From assembly GCA_963847965.1 (NCBI GenBank), contig CAWKCG010000047.1, forward strand, positions 248,001 through 312,000: 64,000 nt of DNA. The letters run 5' to 3'. The position numbers were made by a program, and so were the translations under genes. The stretch comes from Palsa-504 sp963847965 (lineage in GTDB: Bacteria > Actinomycetota > Actinomycetes > Streptosporangiales > Streptosporangiaceae). Under the pieces are notes generated by a model that made no database searches, was not told the DNA's origin, and saw only the letters and a program-made list of their open reading frames with translations. This document shows positions 23,714 to 32,984 of this stretch, one piece after another (the stretch's first letter is position 1; every line of letters starts with the position of its first letter).

Positions 23714-25328
23714 CCGGTGTCCTGGCCGTCTCGGCCGTCAACGGGGCTGCCGCGGTACACGCGGGGCTGGCCGCCGGCACGATCCGCCCGCCCAGTATCG
23801 AGTACAGCCAGCTCGCGCCGATGCTGGTCGTCTTCGGTGCGGCGGTGGCAGGGGTCGTCGTCGAGGCCTTTGCGCCGCGCTTCATGCGGCGCAGCGTGCA
23901 GCTGGTCCTCACCCTGGGCTCGCTGCTCGCCGCGTTCGTGCTTACCATCGTCGTTGCTGCCTCGCACACCATCTTCGCGGGCGGGAGCCCGGGCCACATC
24001 GCCGCGGCGGGCGCGGTCGCGGTCGACCGCCCCACCCTGTTCATCCAGGGCACGATCCTGGTGCTCGCCTTCGCCAGCGTGCTGCTGATCGCCGACACCA
24101 GCAACGTCCCGTTCGCCGCGCAGGCGGCCGCGCCGCCCGGCAGCCAGGAGGAGCGCGAGGGGCTGGCCGCCGGGGCGATGCACACCGAGATCTTTCCGCT
24201 GACGCTGTTCGCGGTCGGCGGGATGCTGCTGTTCCCCGCCGCCAACGACCTGCTGACCATGTTCGTCGCGCTCGAGGTGCTGTCGCTGCCGCTCTACCTG
24301 CTGTGCGGGCTGGCCAGGCGCCGCCGGCTGCTGTCGCACGAGGCGGCCATGAAGTACTTCCTGCTCGGCGCCTTCTCCTCGGCCTTCTTCCTGTTCGGCA
24401 TCGCGATGCTGTACGGCTTCTCCGGCTCGGTCTCGCTGGCGGCCATCGCGTCGGCGGCGGCCAGCAACACCTCCAACGCGACCCTGCTGTACGCCGGGAT
24501 CGCGCTGGTCGGCCTCGGGCTGCTGTTCAAGATCGGGGCGGTACCGTTCCAAAGCTGGAAGCCCGACGTGTACCAGGGCGCGCCGACGCCGGTGACCGCG
24601 CTGATGGCGTCCTGCACGGTGGTGTCGGCCTTCGGCGCGCTGCTGCGCGTGTTCTACGTCGCGTTCGGCAACTTGACCTGGGACTGGCGCCCGGCGCTGT
24701 GGGTCATAGCCATCCTCACGATGGTCGTCGGCGCGGTCATCGCCATCACCCAGACCGACGTGAAGCGGCTACTCGCCTACTCCTCGATCGCGCACGCCGG
24801 GTTCGTGCTGACCGCGGTCATCGCGGTCAGCACCGCCGGCCTGTCCAGCAGCCTGTTCTACCTGGCCTCGTACGGCCTGACCACGATCGGCGCGTTCGCG
24901 GTGATCACCCTGGTGCGCGACGCGGGCGGTGAGGCCGGGCACCTGTCCAGGTGGGCCGGCCTGGCCGGAGGTCGCCGGTGGTCGCGGGCATCTTCGCGCT
25001 CTTCCTGCTCGCGTTCGCGGGCATACCGCTGACCAGCGGGTTCACCGGGAAATTCGCCGTCTTCCAGGCGGCGATCGCGGCGGGCGAGACGCCGCTCGTG
25101 ATCGTCGGCGTGCTGTCGAGCGCGATCGCGGCGTTCTTCTACGTCCGCGTGATCGTCCTGATGTTCTTCAGCGACCCGGTCCCCGACGGGCCGGAGGTGG
25201 TCGTGCCGAGCGTCTTCACCGGTACCGCGGTGGGGCTCGGCGTCGCGGCCACGCTGGTGCTCGGCATCGTGCCGGAGCCGGTCCTGAGCCTGGCCACCCA
25301 TGCCGCGAATCAGCTGTTCGTCAGCTGA
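23710..25328 (+). pseudogene. nuoN: NADH-quinone oxidoreductase subunit N, broken by a -1 frameshift
   Basis: Third antiporter-like subunit. The first frame (GTG 23710, overlapping the nuoM stop) carries the conserved core: FVALEVLSLPLYLLCGLARR, KIGAVPFQSWKPDVYQGAP, LLAYSSIAHAGF. It leaves the expected sequence at about 24964 and stops at 25032. The next frame continues exactly where homologues do (RRSPVVAGIFALFLLAFAGIPLTSGF) and ends at 25328. Restoring one G (CTGG to CTGGG) rebuilds a normal 539-residue NuoN. Complex I normally needs NuoN, so a sequencing or assembly indel is more likely than a dead gene. Confidence 0.88.
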
Positions 25329-25339
25329 TCGTGCCGCCC

Positions 25340-25450
25340 GCGGGGGGCCCAGGGGTGGGCTCGGGGGAAAAGCAGAGCCTCCCGCCGTGCGATACTACGG
25401 CGAGCACCACGGCGGGTATCGGGGGATCCGGGGGATGGCCCCCCTGGACA
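25340..25450 (+). repeat. G/C repeat, copy H (downstream of nuoN)
   Basis: Composite non-coding copy: GGGTGGGCTCGGG (25353-25365) and GCAGAGCCTCC (25372-25382) as in nuoC, CGATACTACGGCGAGCACC (25390-25408) as before nuoF, then GGGGGATCCGGGGGATGGCCCCCC and TGGACAG. It fills most of the 179-base gap between nuoN and the prenyl synthase and may also act as a transcript-end hairpin. Confidence 0.7.
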
Positions 25451-25507
25451 GATAAGGCATACTCGGGAATTTGAGGCGTTCGCGCGTGCCGATGACCTGG
25501 AGAGCAT

Positions 25508-26509
25508 GTGATCACCGCAGTTCCGGTCGATTTCCCGGATTCCGCCCTGACGGCCGAGGTCCTTGACGATCTGGCCCGGGTGGAGGCGTCGCTGATGGAG
25601 ACGGCGCATCCCGATGACAAGCTGTTCACGGAGGCGTCCCGGCACAGCATCGCGGCGGGCGGCAAGCGCTTCCGGGCCATGCTCGTGCTGCTGGCCGCGC
25701 AGTTCGGTGACCCGAAGGACCCGCGGGTCCTCCAGGCGGCGGTGGCGATCGAGCTCACCCACCTGGCCACGCTGTTCCACGACGACGTCATGGACGAGGC
25801 CGAAGTGCGCCGCGGTCGCCCCTCGGTCAACTCCCGGTGGAGCAACTCGGTCGCCATCTTGACCGGGGACTTCCTTTTCGCGGAGGCTTCGCGCATCCTC
25901 GCCGATCTCGGGCCGGAGGCGGTCCGGATCCAGGCGGAGACGTTCATCCGGCTGGTGGCCGGGCAGATGGCCGAGACCATCGGCCCGCGCCCCGGTCAGG
26001 ATCCGCTCGACCACTACATGTGCGTGATCACGGAGAAGACCGGATCGCTGATCGCCACGTCGGGGCGGTTCGGCGCCATGTTCGCCGGTGCCCCCGGCGG
26101 GGTCGCGGCGCGGATCGCGGCGGCCTGCGAGCAGATCGGGGTGGCCTGGCAGCTCTCCGATGACGTGATCGACATCGCCAGCGACCCGGCCCAGTCGGGC
26201 AAGACGCCCGGCACCGACCTCCGCCAGGGCGTGCGGACCCTGCCCGTCCTGTACGCGATGCGCTCGGCCGGCCAGTCCGACGCGGACAACCGGCTGCGGT
26301 GGCTGCTCGGCGAGGCCGACCTGACCGACGAGGCGCTGCTGGCCGAGACGCTCACGCTGCTGCGCGGCCATCCCGCGGTCGCGGAGTCCCGCGCGGACGT
26401 CCTGAACTGGGCGCAGGGCGCCAGGAACGAGCTCATGGCGCTGCCCGACGTGCCCGCGCGGGCGGCGTTCCTGGCCCTGTGCGACTTCGTGGAGAAACGG
26501 ACCGGCTAG
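25508..26509 (+). CDS. Polyprenyl diphosphate synthase (long-chain, trans)
   Basis: Makes the isoprenoid side chain, most likely for menaquinone given the neighbours. First Asp-rich motif LFHDDVMDEAEVRRGRPSVN and second motif LSDDVIDIASD are intact, with GGKRFRAML upstream and KTGSLIATSGRFGA between. GTG 25508 follows GGAGAG; the ATG two bases upstream is out of frame. 333 residues, normal length. Chain length cannot be read with confidence. Confidence 0.92.
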   Translation: MITAVPVDFPDSALTAEVLDDLARVEASLMETAHPDDKLFTEASRHSIAAGGKRFRAMLVLLAAQFGDPKDPRVLQAAVAIELTHLATLFHDDVMDEAEVRRGRPSVNSRWSNSVAILTGDFLFAEASRILADLGPEAVRIQAETFIRLVAGQMAETIGPRPGQDPLDHYMCVITEKTGSLIATSGRFGAMFAGAPGGVAARIAAACEQIGVAWQLSDDVIDIASDPAQSGKTPGTDLRQGVRTLPVLYAMRSAGQSDADNRLRWLLGEADLTDEALLAETLTLLRGHPAVAESRADVLNWAQGARNELMALPDVPARAAFLALCDFVEKRTG

Positions 26510-26569
26510 ACGCGCGGGCAGGAACAGGCTTCCGGCCGCTGGTGGTTGAACGTCCCGGAGGTGGACGTG

Positions 26570-27223
26570 ATGGGGATTTTCGGATCACGCAAGACGCGGC
26601 TGGTGGAGCCGGACCAGGCCCTGCCGGGCCGGTCGCAGCCGATGCCGGTGGCCGCAAAGCACGTGGTGCTCGGCTCGCCGCTGGCACCGCCGTACCCACC
26701 GGGCACCGAGGTGGCGGAGTTCGCGCTCGGCTGCTTCTGGGGCGAGGAGAAGGCGTTCTGGCAGCTGCCGGGCGTAGTGTCGACCTCCGTCGGTTACGAG
26801 GGCGGGTATACGCCCAATCCCACCTACGAAGAGGTCTGCAGCGGCCGGACCGGGCACGCGGAGACGGTGCGGGTGGTCTTCGACCCCACTCGGGTGTCCT
26901 ACGAGGGGCTGCTGAAGGTGTTCTGGGAGTCGCACGACCCGACGCAGGGCATGCGGCAGGGTAACGACCGCGGCACCCAGTACCGGTCGGCGATCTTCTA
27001 TAAGTCCGAGGAGCAGCGCGAGGCCGCGCAGGCCTCGGCCGAGGCCTACGGCAAGTCGCTGGCCGCCGCCGGGTACGGGCCGATCACCACCGAGATCGTG
27101 CCCGCCGGGGAGTTCTACTTCGCCGAGGACTACCACCAGCAGTACCTCCATAAGGTTCCGTACGGCTACTGCCCGGACCACGGGACGGGCGTGAGCTGCC
27201 CTGTTGGCCTGAATCTCAGCTGA
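26570..27223 (+). CDS. msrA: Peptide-methionine (S)-S-oxide reductase with element-supplied C-terminus
   Basis: Repairs methionine-S-sulfoxide in proteins. Catalytic Cys55 lies in GCFWG, followed by GYEGGYTPNPTYEEVCSGRTGHAE and WESHDPTQGMRQGNDRGTQYRS. ATG 26570 follows GGAGGTGG. The mobile element has integrated at codons 184-193. Residues 194-217 therefore come from the element, and still supply the two C-terminal recycling cysteines (Cys201, Cys210) in YGYCPDHGTGVSCPVGL. The native last 28 codons remain at the other end of the element (58078-58165). The enzyme is probably fully functional. Confidence 0.96.
   Translation: MGIFGSRKTRLVEPDQALPGRSQPMPVAAKHVVLGSPLAPPYPPGTEVAEFALGCFWGEEKAFWQLPGVVSTSVGYEGGYTPNPTYEEVCSGRTGHAETVRVVFDPTRVSYEGLLKVFWESHDPTQGMRQGNDRGTQYRSAIFYKSEEQREAAQASAEAYGKSLAAAGYGPITTEIVPAGEFYFAEDYHQQYLHKVPYGYCPDHGTGVSCPVGLNLS
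27121..27147. mobile_element. attL: 27-bp direct repeat inside msrA
   Basis: Identical over 27 bases to 58051-58077, and flanking bases differ on both sides. The repeat covers msrA codons for A-E-D-Y-H-Q-Q-Y-L. The integrase gene begins 133 bases further in. This is the left attachment site. Confidence 0.9.
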
Positions 27224-27279
27224 CGGGACACCGGATGCAGAGGGCGCTCGCGGGGCACGCGGAGCGGTGCCGGGCACAA

Positions 27280-28620
27280 TCAGGGCACATCGCGGCTGCC
27301 TGACGTCTTCCGGCTGGCTGCCGTGGGACGGGTGAAGAACAGTTCCATCGCCTTGCGGGCGCGCTCGCGGTCGTCGGGCATCATGTGCGAGTAGGTCGCC
27401 TGCACGGTCGCCTCGGCGTCGCCGAGGAACTCGGCGACCGCCCGCACGCTGATGGCCGCCGACAACCAGGCTGACGCGGCGGTGTGCCGCAGCACGTGCA
27501 TCATGTGGTAGCGGTCGCAGTCGATCCCCGCGCGCTTCAGCGCGGCCCGCCACCGGTCGTTGACCGGCTTGCGGTGCATCGCCAGCCCCGGCCCGCGCGA
27601 CAACAGGAGCGTGAAGGTGGCCCGGTCGCCGTCCGCCTTGGCCCACGGCAGCGTCACCCGCTCCGGCGGCCAGGCCCTGATGTACTCCGAGAGCATCACC
27701 ACCGCGGCGTCGGTCAGCGGCACGTCATGGGTCTTGTCGTTCTTCAGCGGCGCGAACACCTGCTTCCCGCGGATGATCTTCACCTGCCGGCGGACGTGGA
27801 GTACTCGGCGAAGGAAGTCAATGTCCTTCTCGGTGTCGATCGCGAACATCTCGCCTTGGCGCTGCCCGGTCGCCGCGCCGAGGTAGGGGAGGATCTCGTA
27901 CCGCGACGGCTTGCACCGGTCGCAGTCGGCCGGGCAGCCGGGCCTGTGGCGGAGCGCGAGCGATAGCGCGTCGAGTTCGCCGAGCGTCAACGGGATCGCC
28001 TCATGCTTGTCCGGGTTGGGTCGCGTCACGGACTTAGCGTGCAGCGGGTTCCGGGAGATCAGGCCGTCGTCGAGCGCGGCGGAGAACACCTCCGACACGC
28101 GGTCGATCACCTTCACCTTGGTGGAGTCACCTAGTTTGACGCCGGCTATCCACTGCTGGCACAGGCTGGGTCGCTTGGCTAGGTCGCGCAGCTTGTAGCG
28201 GCCCAGCGCGGGGCCGCCGCGCCTGCTGCGGCCCGGATTGTCGGGGTCAGAGTAGACGTGGAGCCGGAACTGGTGCTCCACGTTGATGCCCGTCGTCTCG
28301 CCGTGGGTGCGGGCTTTGCGCCAGTCCTCGGCGTACGCCTCGAACGTGGTGTCGCCGCTGCCCGGGTCGATGTACGTGCCAGCGTTGAGCTCGGCACTGA
28401 CCTTGGCGTCGAACGCGTCGGCATGCAGGTCCGGATTCTTGCCCTCCTTCTTGGCAAAGTTCCTCTTCCGCTGCCTCTTGTTCTCGTCCCGCCAGCGGAC
28501 CTGCCACCGGTCGCCTTTGCGGTGGTCCCGGCTCGGGTAGAGCGGGTGCCGGGCCGAACCGCACTTGCACGGCTGCTCACCCGGCTCCGGCTCCTTGTGC
28601 CACCGGTCAGACACGCTCAC
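27280..28620 (-). CDS. int: Tyrosine site-specific integrase
   Basis: Catalyses integration at msrA and, with a directionality factor, excision. 446 residues: a Cys-containing N-terminal segment (CKCGSARHPLYP), an Arg/Lys-rich arm-binding region, a core-binding domain, and the catalytic domain with Arg in GAATGQRQGEMF, HVLRHTAA (H-x-x-R) and the nucleophile Tyr in ATYSHMMPDD. GTG at 28620 follows GGGAGG. It lies next to attL, transcribed towards it, 57 bases downstream of the XRE gene on the same strand. Confidence 0.95.
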   Translation of the reverse strand: MSVSDRWHKEPEPGEQPCKCGSARHPLYPSRDHRKGDRWQVRWRDENKRQRKRNFAKKEGKNPDLHADAFDAKVSAELNAGTYIDPGSGDTTFEAYAEDWRKARTHGETTGINVEHQFRLHVYSDPDNPGRSRRGGPALGRYKLRDLAKRPSLCQQWIAGVKLGDSTKVKVIDRVSEVFSAALDDGLISRNPLHAKSVTRPNPDKHEAIPLTLGELDALSLALRHRPGCPADCDRCKPSRYEILPYLGAATGQRQGEMFAIDTEKDIDFLRRVLHVRRQVKIIRGKQVFAPLKNDKTHDVPLTDAAVVMLSEYIRAWPPERVTLPWAKADGDRATFTLLLSRGPGLAMHRKPVNDRWRAALKRAGIDCDRYHMMHVLRHTAASAWLSAAISVRAVAEFLGDAEATVQATYSHMMPDDRERARKAMELFFTRPTAASRKTSGSRDVP

Positions 28621-28677
28621 TCGCCAACCTCCCGCTCCCGACGGCTAGTCTTGCTCCGGTTCTTGTCGTGCCCGAGG

Positions 28678-29562
28678 TCACGCACTCGCGCCGTGAGTTC
28701 TCCGTTCGGCGGCGCGGCGGCTTGCGCCGGCTGCCTCGCGGGTGGCCCTCGCCAGGGCGACCGTCCGCACCCGCCACGCCACGCTAAGGTCCCGGTAGGC
28801 GTCCCAGATGGCCGCATCGTCCGTCCCGGCCCCGAAGACCTGGCCGCCTTCCAGGTCGCCCGCGTCGGCCATGTGCCGCGCCCCGGCGGCGGCAATCTCG
28901 GCGCGGACCTGGGCGAGCATGGCCGGCATGCGTTCCTGCGCGGCCGCCACCGCGGCGGCCGGGAAGCCGGGCGCCTCCCAGCGGGAATCCGGTGCCGCAG
29001 CCTCCCGGCGCCGGAGATCCGCGATCAGCCACACCCGCGCCGGTACCGTCATGCGGTCCGCGAGCGAATTCCAGGCCCAGGCATCGGGCGTGCCCTCCCC
29101 GAACAGGTCGGCGCCCCCGGGCCCGGGAATGTCCGCCGGGTCCGCGTCCGGATGCTGCCGGGCGTACTCCGCGGTCCACCGGCGCAAGTCCGCGTAGATG
29201 GCGTCCGCATAGGGGCGCGCATCGGCAAGGCGGTCCAGTTCGAGAGGCGGCAGCCAGCCGTCGTCGGCTGGACGCGGCGCCGCCGTGGTGCGGCCGGCCT
29301 CTACCTCGGGTAGCAAGAGCCGGCTGGGCGTCGTGTCCAGGGCGGTGGCGAGCGCCACAAGGTCATCGACGTCGACCCGGCGATCACCCAGTTCGATCTT
29401 GGTAATGCCGGTCGACGCGATCGGGTGCCCGATCTCTGCCAGACGCTGAGACAGCGCCACGGTGCTGAGTTTCCGCTCACGGCGCAAGCGTCGCACGTTC
29501 GCCGCCACATGCTGGCTCGACGGTCCCGCTTCCTTAGCTCTCCGTGCCATGAAGTAAACCAT
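28678..29562 (-). CDS. XRE-family repressor-like regulator
   Basis: 294 residues with an N-terminal helix-turn-helix (about residues 18-75: NVRRLRRERKLSTVALSQRL...STGITKIELGDRRVDVDDLVALA). The large C-terminal part is rich in Ala, Asp and Arg and I do not recognise it. Likely the immunity/maintenance repressor of the element (inference), since it is divergent from the excisionase-like gene and has a palindrome directly upstream (29572-29588). An alternative ATG lies four codons in. Confidence 0.8.
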   Translation of the reverse strand: MVYFMARRAKEAGPSSQHVAANVRRLRRERKLSTVALSQRLAEIGHPIASTGITKIELGDRRVDVDDLVALATALDTTPSRLLLPEVEAGRTTAAPRPADDGWLPPLELDRLADARPYADAIYADLRRWTAEYARQHPDADPADIPGPGGADLFGEGTPDAWAWNSLADRMTVPARVWLIADLRRREAAAPDSRWEAPGFPAAAVAAAQERMPAMLAQVRAEIAAAGARHMADAGDLEGGQVFGAGTDDAAIWDAYRDLSVAWRVRTVALARATREAAGASRRAAERRTHGASA

Positions 29563-29571
29563 CCCAGAAAC

Positions 29572-29588
29572 TCCGCAACGGTTGCGGA
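29572..29588. promoter_or_regulatory. Palindromic operator between divergent regulator genes
   Basis: TCCGCAAC-G-GTTGCGGA, perfect 8-bp arms with a one-base centre, 10 bases upstream of the XRE start. Its place in the divergent 116-base gap suggests binding by the XRE protein to control both directions. Confidence 0.65.
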
Positions 29589-29678
29589 ATCCTCGCGTCG
29601 CTTCCCGTACGATCCCAATTTAGCACTATTCTGATCCTAACTTGGAAGTACGGTGCTAGAGGAATTGAGGGAGGACCC

Positions 29679-29894
29679 ATGAAAGATCGCCCGGGCGCGA
29701 GCCCGCGGATACCGCTCGCTACGCCCGGCCAGGTCGCCGATCACCTGCAGAAACCGGAAAAAACCCTCGCAGAATGGCGCAGCCGCGGTATCGGCCCGCG
29801 GTACCTGAAGGTTGGGCGCGATGTCCGCTACAGGTGGGGCGGCGACGAGGAGTGGCTTGCCGGCCAGCAGAACGAGCCCAGCTCCGCTGCCTAG
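29679..29894 (+). CDS. Helix-turn-helix, excisionase-like protein
   Basis: 71 residues forming a MerR/excisionase-type winged helix: TPGQVADHLQKPEKTLAEWR then GIGPRYLKVGRDVRYRWGGDEEWL. ATG 29679 follows GAGGGAGG. Divergent from the repressor and near the integrase, so it is the best candidate for the recombination directionality factor; a role as replication activator is also possible. Confidence 0.72.
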   Translation: MKDRPGASPRIPLATPGQVADHLQKPEKTLAEWRSRGIGPRYLKVGRDVRYRWGGDEEWLAGQQNEPSSAA

Positions 29895-30031
29895 CTGATC
29901 CCATACGGCCAGCGTGATCGGCGCGGTTCCGTGCGGCGCGCCCTCCCCGGCGGTGGGCAGGCCCGCAGCACGACCCCAGCGAGTACCGCGACAGCGCGCG
30001 CATGCGGACAAGGGACTGGTACCCCCCGCAG

Positions 30032-30057
30032 GCCTCACGATCCCCGAAAAGTGAGGC
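30032..30057. other. Stem-loop before the zinc-ribbon gene
   Basis: GCCTCAC 30032-30038 pairs with GTGAGGC 30051-30057 across a 12-base loop. The right arm contains the GAGG that serves as ribosome-binding site for ATG 30064, so folding could limit translation. Rest of the 29895-30063 gap shows nothing recognisable. Confidence 0.4.
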
Positions 30058-30063
30058 ACGACC

Positions 30064-30414
30064 ATGAACACAAAGATCGACGGCCCCCGCGCCGCCCAGC
30101 GCGAGAGCCGTCCAGACGTCGATACAGCCGCCAAAGCCACCGACACGGCCAGTCTACGCCGCACGTCGGCCGGAAGGCGGCGCAAAGCTGGCCGACAGCG
30201 CGAGACTGCGCTGACCTGCCGTGTCAGCTTGCTCGTCCCGAGCGGGCGCAGGACCCGGTGGTGGTACCTGGCGAGCTGCCCTGCGTGTGGCTCGCCGCAC
30301 CTGGGCCGGGCCCGGGACCTGCCAGACGTGACAGGGACACGCCGGCTGCCGTGCGGCCACTACGTGGTCATCACGATCGCCAGGACCTACGGCCGAACGG
30401 AGGCCGCGGCGTGA
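30064..30414 (+). CDS. Small zinc-ribbon-like hypothetical protein
   Basis: 116 residues. Basic N-terminal half (ARG/LYS-rich, SAGRRRKAGRQRE) followed by CPAC and later CGHY, spaced like a zinc-binding pair. ATG 30064 follows GTGAGG. Its stop overlaps the primase GTG (GTGA), so it belongs to the replication operon. No function assigned. Confidence 0.6.
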   Translation: MNTKIDGPRAAQRESRPDVDTAAKATDTASLRRTSAGRRRKAGRQRETALTCRVSLLVPSGRRTRWWYLASCPACGSPHLGRARDLPDVTGTRRLPCGHYVVITIARTYGRTEAAA

Positions 30415-31183
30415 GCGGAGCCGCGGTCACGCGCGTCATGGCTGCCCTGGTCAACCATGGCAGCCGCATCGAGCAGCGCGGCACGGACGCCTGGATGGTG
30501 CAGTGCCCTGCCGATGGCCACGACGATCGCACGGCCAGCCTGTCTGTTGCCCAGGGCGACGTGGGCGCGGTGGTGTGCTGCCAGGCTGGATGTGACACCA
30601 GAACGGCTGTACTGCCCCCGCTGGAGCTGGGATTCGCGGACCTGTTCGACCAGCCACGAAAGGCGCGGGACCGGGCGCCGCGCCGGGTCGTAGCTGAGTA
30701 CCGGTACACCGACGAGCGTGGCGAGCTGCTCTTCGTCAAGGTCCGCTACGAGCCGAAGGACTTCGCTGTGAAGCGCCCGGATGGGCGCGGTGGCTGGACC
30801 TACCAGCTCGGCTCCGCGACGAGGCGCGTCCTGTACCGGTTGCCTGAGGTCTCGCCGCGGCCGAGGCGCGGCGGAACGGTGTACGTGGTCGAGGGCGAGA
30901 AGGACGCTGACCGGCTGGCGGGCTGGGCCTCGTGGCTACCTGCAACTTCGACGGCGCGGCCAAGGACGGGCAGCGGGCGAAATGGCGGCCCGAGTACGCC
31001 GAGACGCTGCGGGGCACGGACGTGAAAATCATCGCCGACCGTGACGCCCCCGGCGTCGCGCATGCCCGTGCCATCGCCGCCAGCCTGGCCGGCAAAGCCA
31101 AGAGCGCGGTGATCATGCAGGCCGCCGTCGACACCGCGTCACGCAGACGTGAGCGACCACCTCGACGCCGGGCTCGGCCTTGA
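30411..31183 (+). pseudogene. TOPRIM-domain primase, N-terminal part of a frame-disrupted primase-helicase
   Basis: Likely replication primase of the element. The first frame (GTG 30411) has a CHC2-like zinc module (CPADGHDDRTASLSV...CCQAGCD) and the TOPRIM start VYVVEGEKDADRL. The sequence then jumps frame at about 30920 (one base missing). The TOPRIM core VATCNFDGA...DVKIIADRDAPGVAHARA continues in the next frame, and returns to the original frame at about 31139 (one base extra) as HADVSDHL, running on into the ATPase. Two compensating indels suggest sequencing error as much as decay. The original is probably one large protein. Confidence 0.72.
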
Positions 31184-32984
31184 TGAGCTCGTGCCCGTAA
31201 GGCCCGACGCGCCGCCGAGTGCACTGGACGGCGACGGCGAGGGCAAGCGGTCGCAGGCGTCGCGGCTCGTCGAGCTGGCCATGGATCGCTTCGACCTGGT
31301 GATGTCCGACGACGGGCGTCCCTACGGGATCACCAGGAACGGGCCGAACATCGCCCTCCCGCTTCGCGGCAGCCGCGGCCTGCGGACGCGCCTGGCCGCG
31401 ATCTTCGCCGACGAGACGCGAGGCACCGCGCCGTCGCAGTCGGCGCTCGCCGACGCGCTCGCGGTCCTCGAGGGGTACGCCGCCCGGAAAGACCCGGTTC
31501 CGGTCCACCTCCGGCTGGCCGCGCACGGCGACAGGATCGTGATCGACCTGGGTACGGCCGACGGCCGGTGCGTCATCGTCGGCCCGGGCGGCTGGCGCAT
31601 AGAGGGCCGGTCGCCGGTCCTGTTCCGCCGCACCGCGCTCACCTCGGTCATTCCCGACCCGGTGCGCGATGGCGACGGGCTCGCCGCCCTCAGCGACCTG
31701 CTCAACGCCGACGAGGCGGCGTTCCGGCTGCTGGCAGGCTGGATGGTCAGCACGCTGATTCCGGACATTCCCCATCCGATACTGGCGTTCAAAGGCGAGC
31801 AGGGTACCGGGAAGACCACGGCCGCCCGCTGCGTCGTCCAGGTCATCGACCCGTCGCCTGCCCCGCTGCGCACGGCGCCGCGCGACGTCAAGCAGTGGGT
31901 CGTGGTGGCCGCCGCGTCGTGGGCAGTCTGCCTGGACAACGTGAACGCCATCTCCGGCTGGCTGTCAGAGACCCTGTGCCGTGCGGTGACCGGCGACGGC
32001 AACGTCGACCGGGCCCTGTACACCGACGATGACGTTACCGTGCTGGCGTTCCGCCGGGTGGTCATGATGACCAGCATCGACGCGGGGCATCTCGACGGGG
32101 ATCTCGCTGAACGCCTGCTGCTGATCGAGCTGCAGCCCATGTCGGAAGGGGTGCGGCGCACCGATGCTGAGCTCACCGCCGCCTATCTGGCAGCGCAACC
32201 GGTGATCCTCGCGTCGCTGCTCGACCTGACCGCCGAAGTTCTCAAGCGGCTTCCGGGTGTCCGGCCGGAGACGATGCCGCGCATGGCTGACTTCGCCTGC
32301 GTGCTCCAGGCGGTCGACGAGGTACGGGGATGGGACACTCTCGCGGCATACGCGGCCGCGGCCGACACCATCGCCGCCGACGTACTCGAGGGCGACCCAT
32401 TCGGCAAGGCGGTCGCAGCCATGGTCCGCGAGCAACCTGAGCACAAGTGGACCGGTACGGCCGGCCAGCTCCTCGAGCTCGTCACGCCGGATCGGGGCGT
32501 TCCGAAGAGCTGGCCGAAGGATGCTACCCGGCCGGCGGCAGGCTCAAGCGTGTCGCGCCCCTGCTGCGCCAGGCTGGCATATCGTTCGACGACTCCGAGC
32601 GAGAGCCTCACGGCAACAGAAGTCGTCTCTACACGCTCGCGGTAATCCCCGACACAGAGAACCGGGGCGATAGAGCGCCCACAGCACCCGCAGCACCCGC
32701 AATGGTGGTTGACCTGCAAGGCCACGCGGGTGCTAGCGCGGGTGCTGGCTTCGGCGCAGCGCCCGCAGCACCCGCGAGGATCGCGTCTGCGGGTGCTGCG
32801 GGCGCTGCCGCGGGCGCTCGGGATCACTCAGCACCCGCAGGCGGTACCAGTCTTGAGCAGCCGATACATGCCCTTCCCGGGTGCTGCGGGTGCTGCGGGC
32901 GCTGCAGTTCGGTCGATCTCTGAACCTGTACCCGATGACTGGCCGGATGCCCTGCCCGAGGACTGGGGTGAGTGGCCCGCATGA
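31149..32984 (+). pseudogene. Phage/plasmid primase-associated ATPase (helicase-like), C-terminal part, frame-disrupted
   Basis: ATP-driven helicase-like partner of the TOPRIM part. The Walker A motif is in FKGEQGTGKTTAARC (about residues 216-230 counted from GTG 31149), a hydrophobic-Asp strand is in WAVCLDNVN, and MMTSIDAG follows as a sensor. The frame slips near 32530 (one base missing), continues as GGRLKRVAPLLRQAGISFDD, and slips back near 32880 to finish as PVPDDWPDALPEDWGEWPA at 32984. The real end is supported by the ATGA overlap with the next gene at 32981. The uncorrected frame stops at 32645. An Ala/Pro/Gly-rich linker spans about 32675-32910. Confidence 0.72.

Noticed and set aside
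32675..32910. CRISPR-like alternation of short repeats
   Set aside because: Units are short, vary in length, lie in a coding linker and have no unique spacers; no cas genes nearby.
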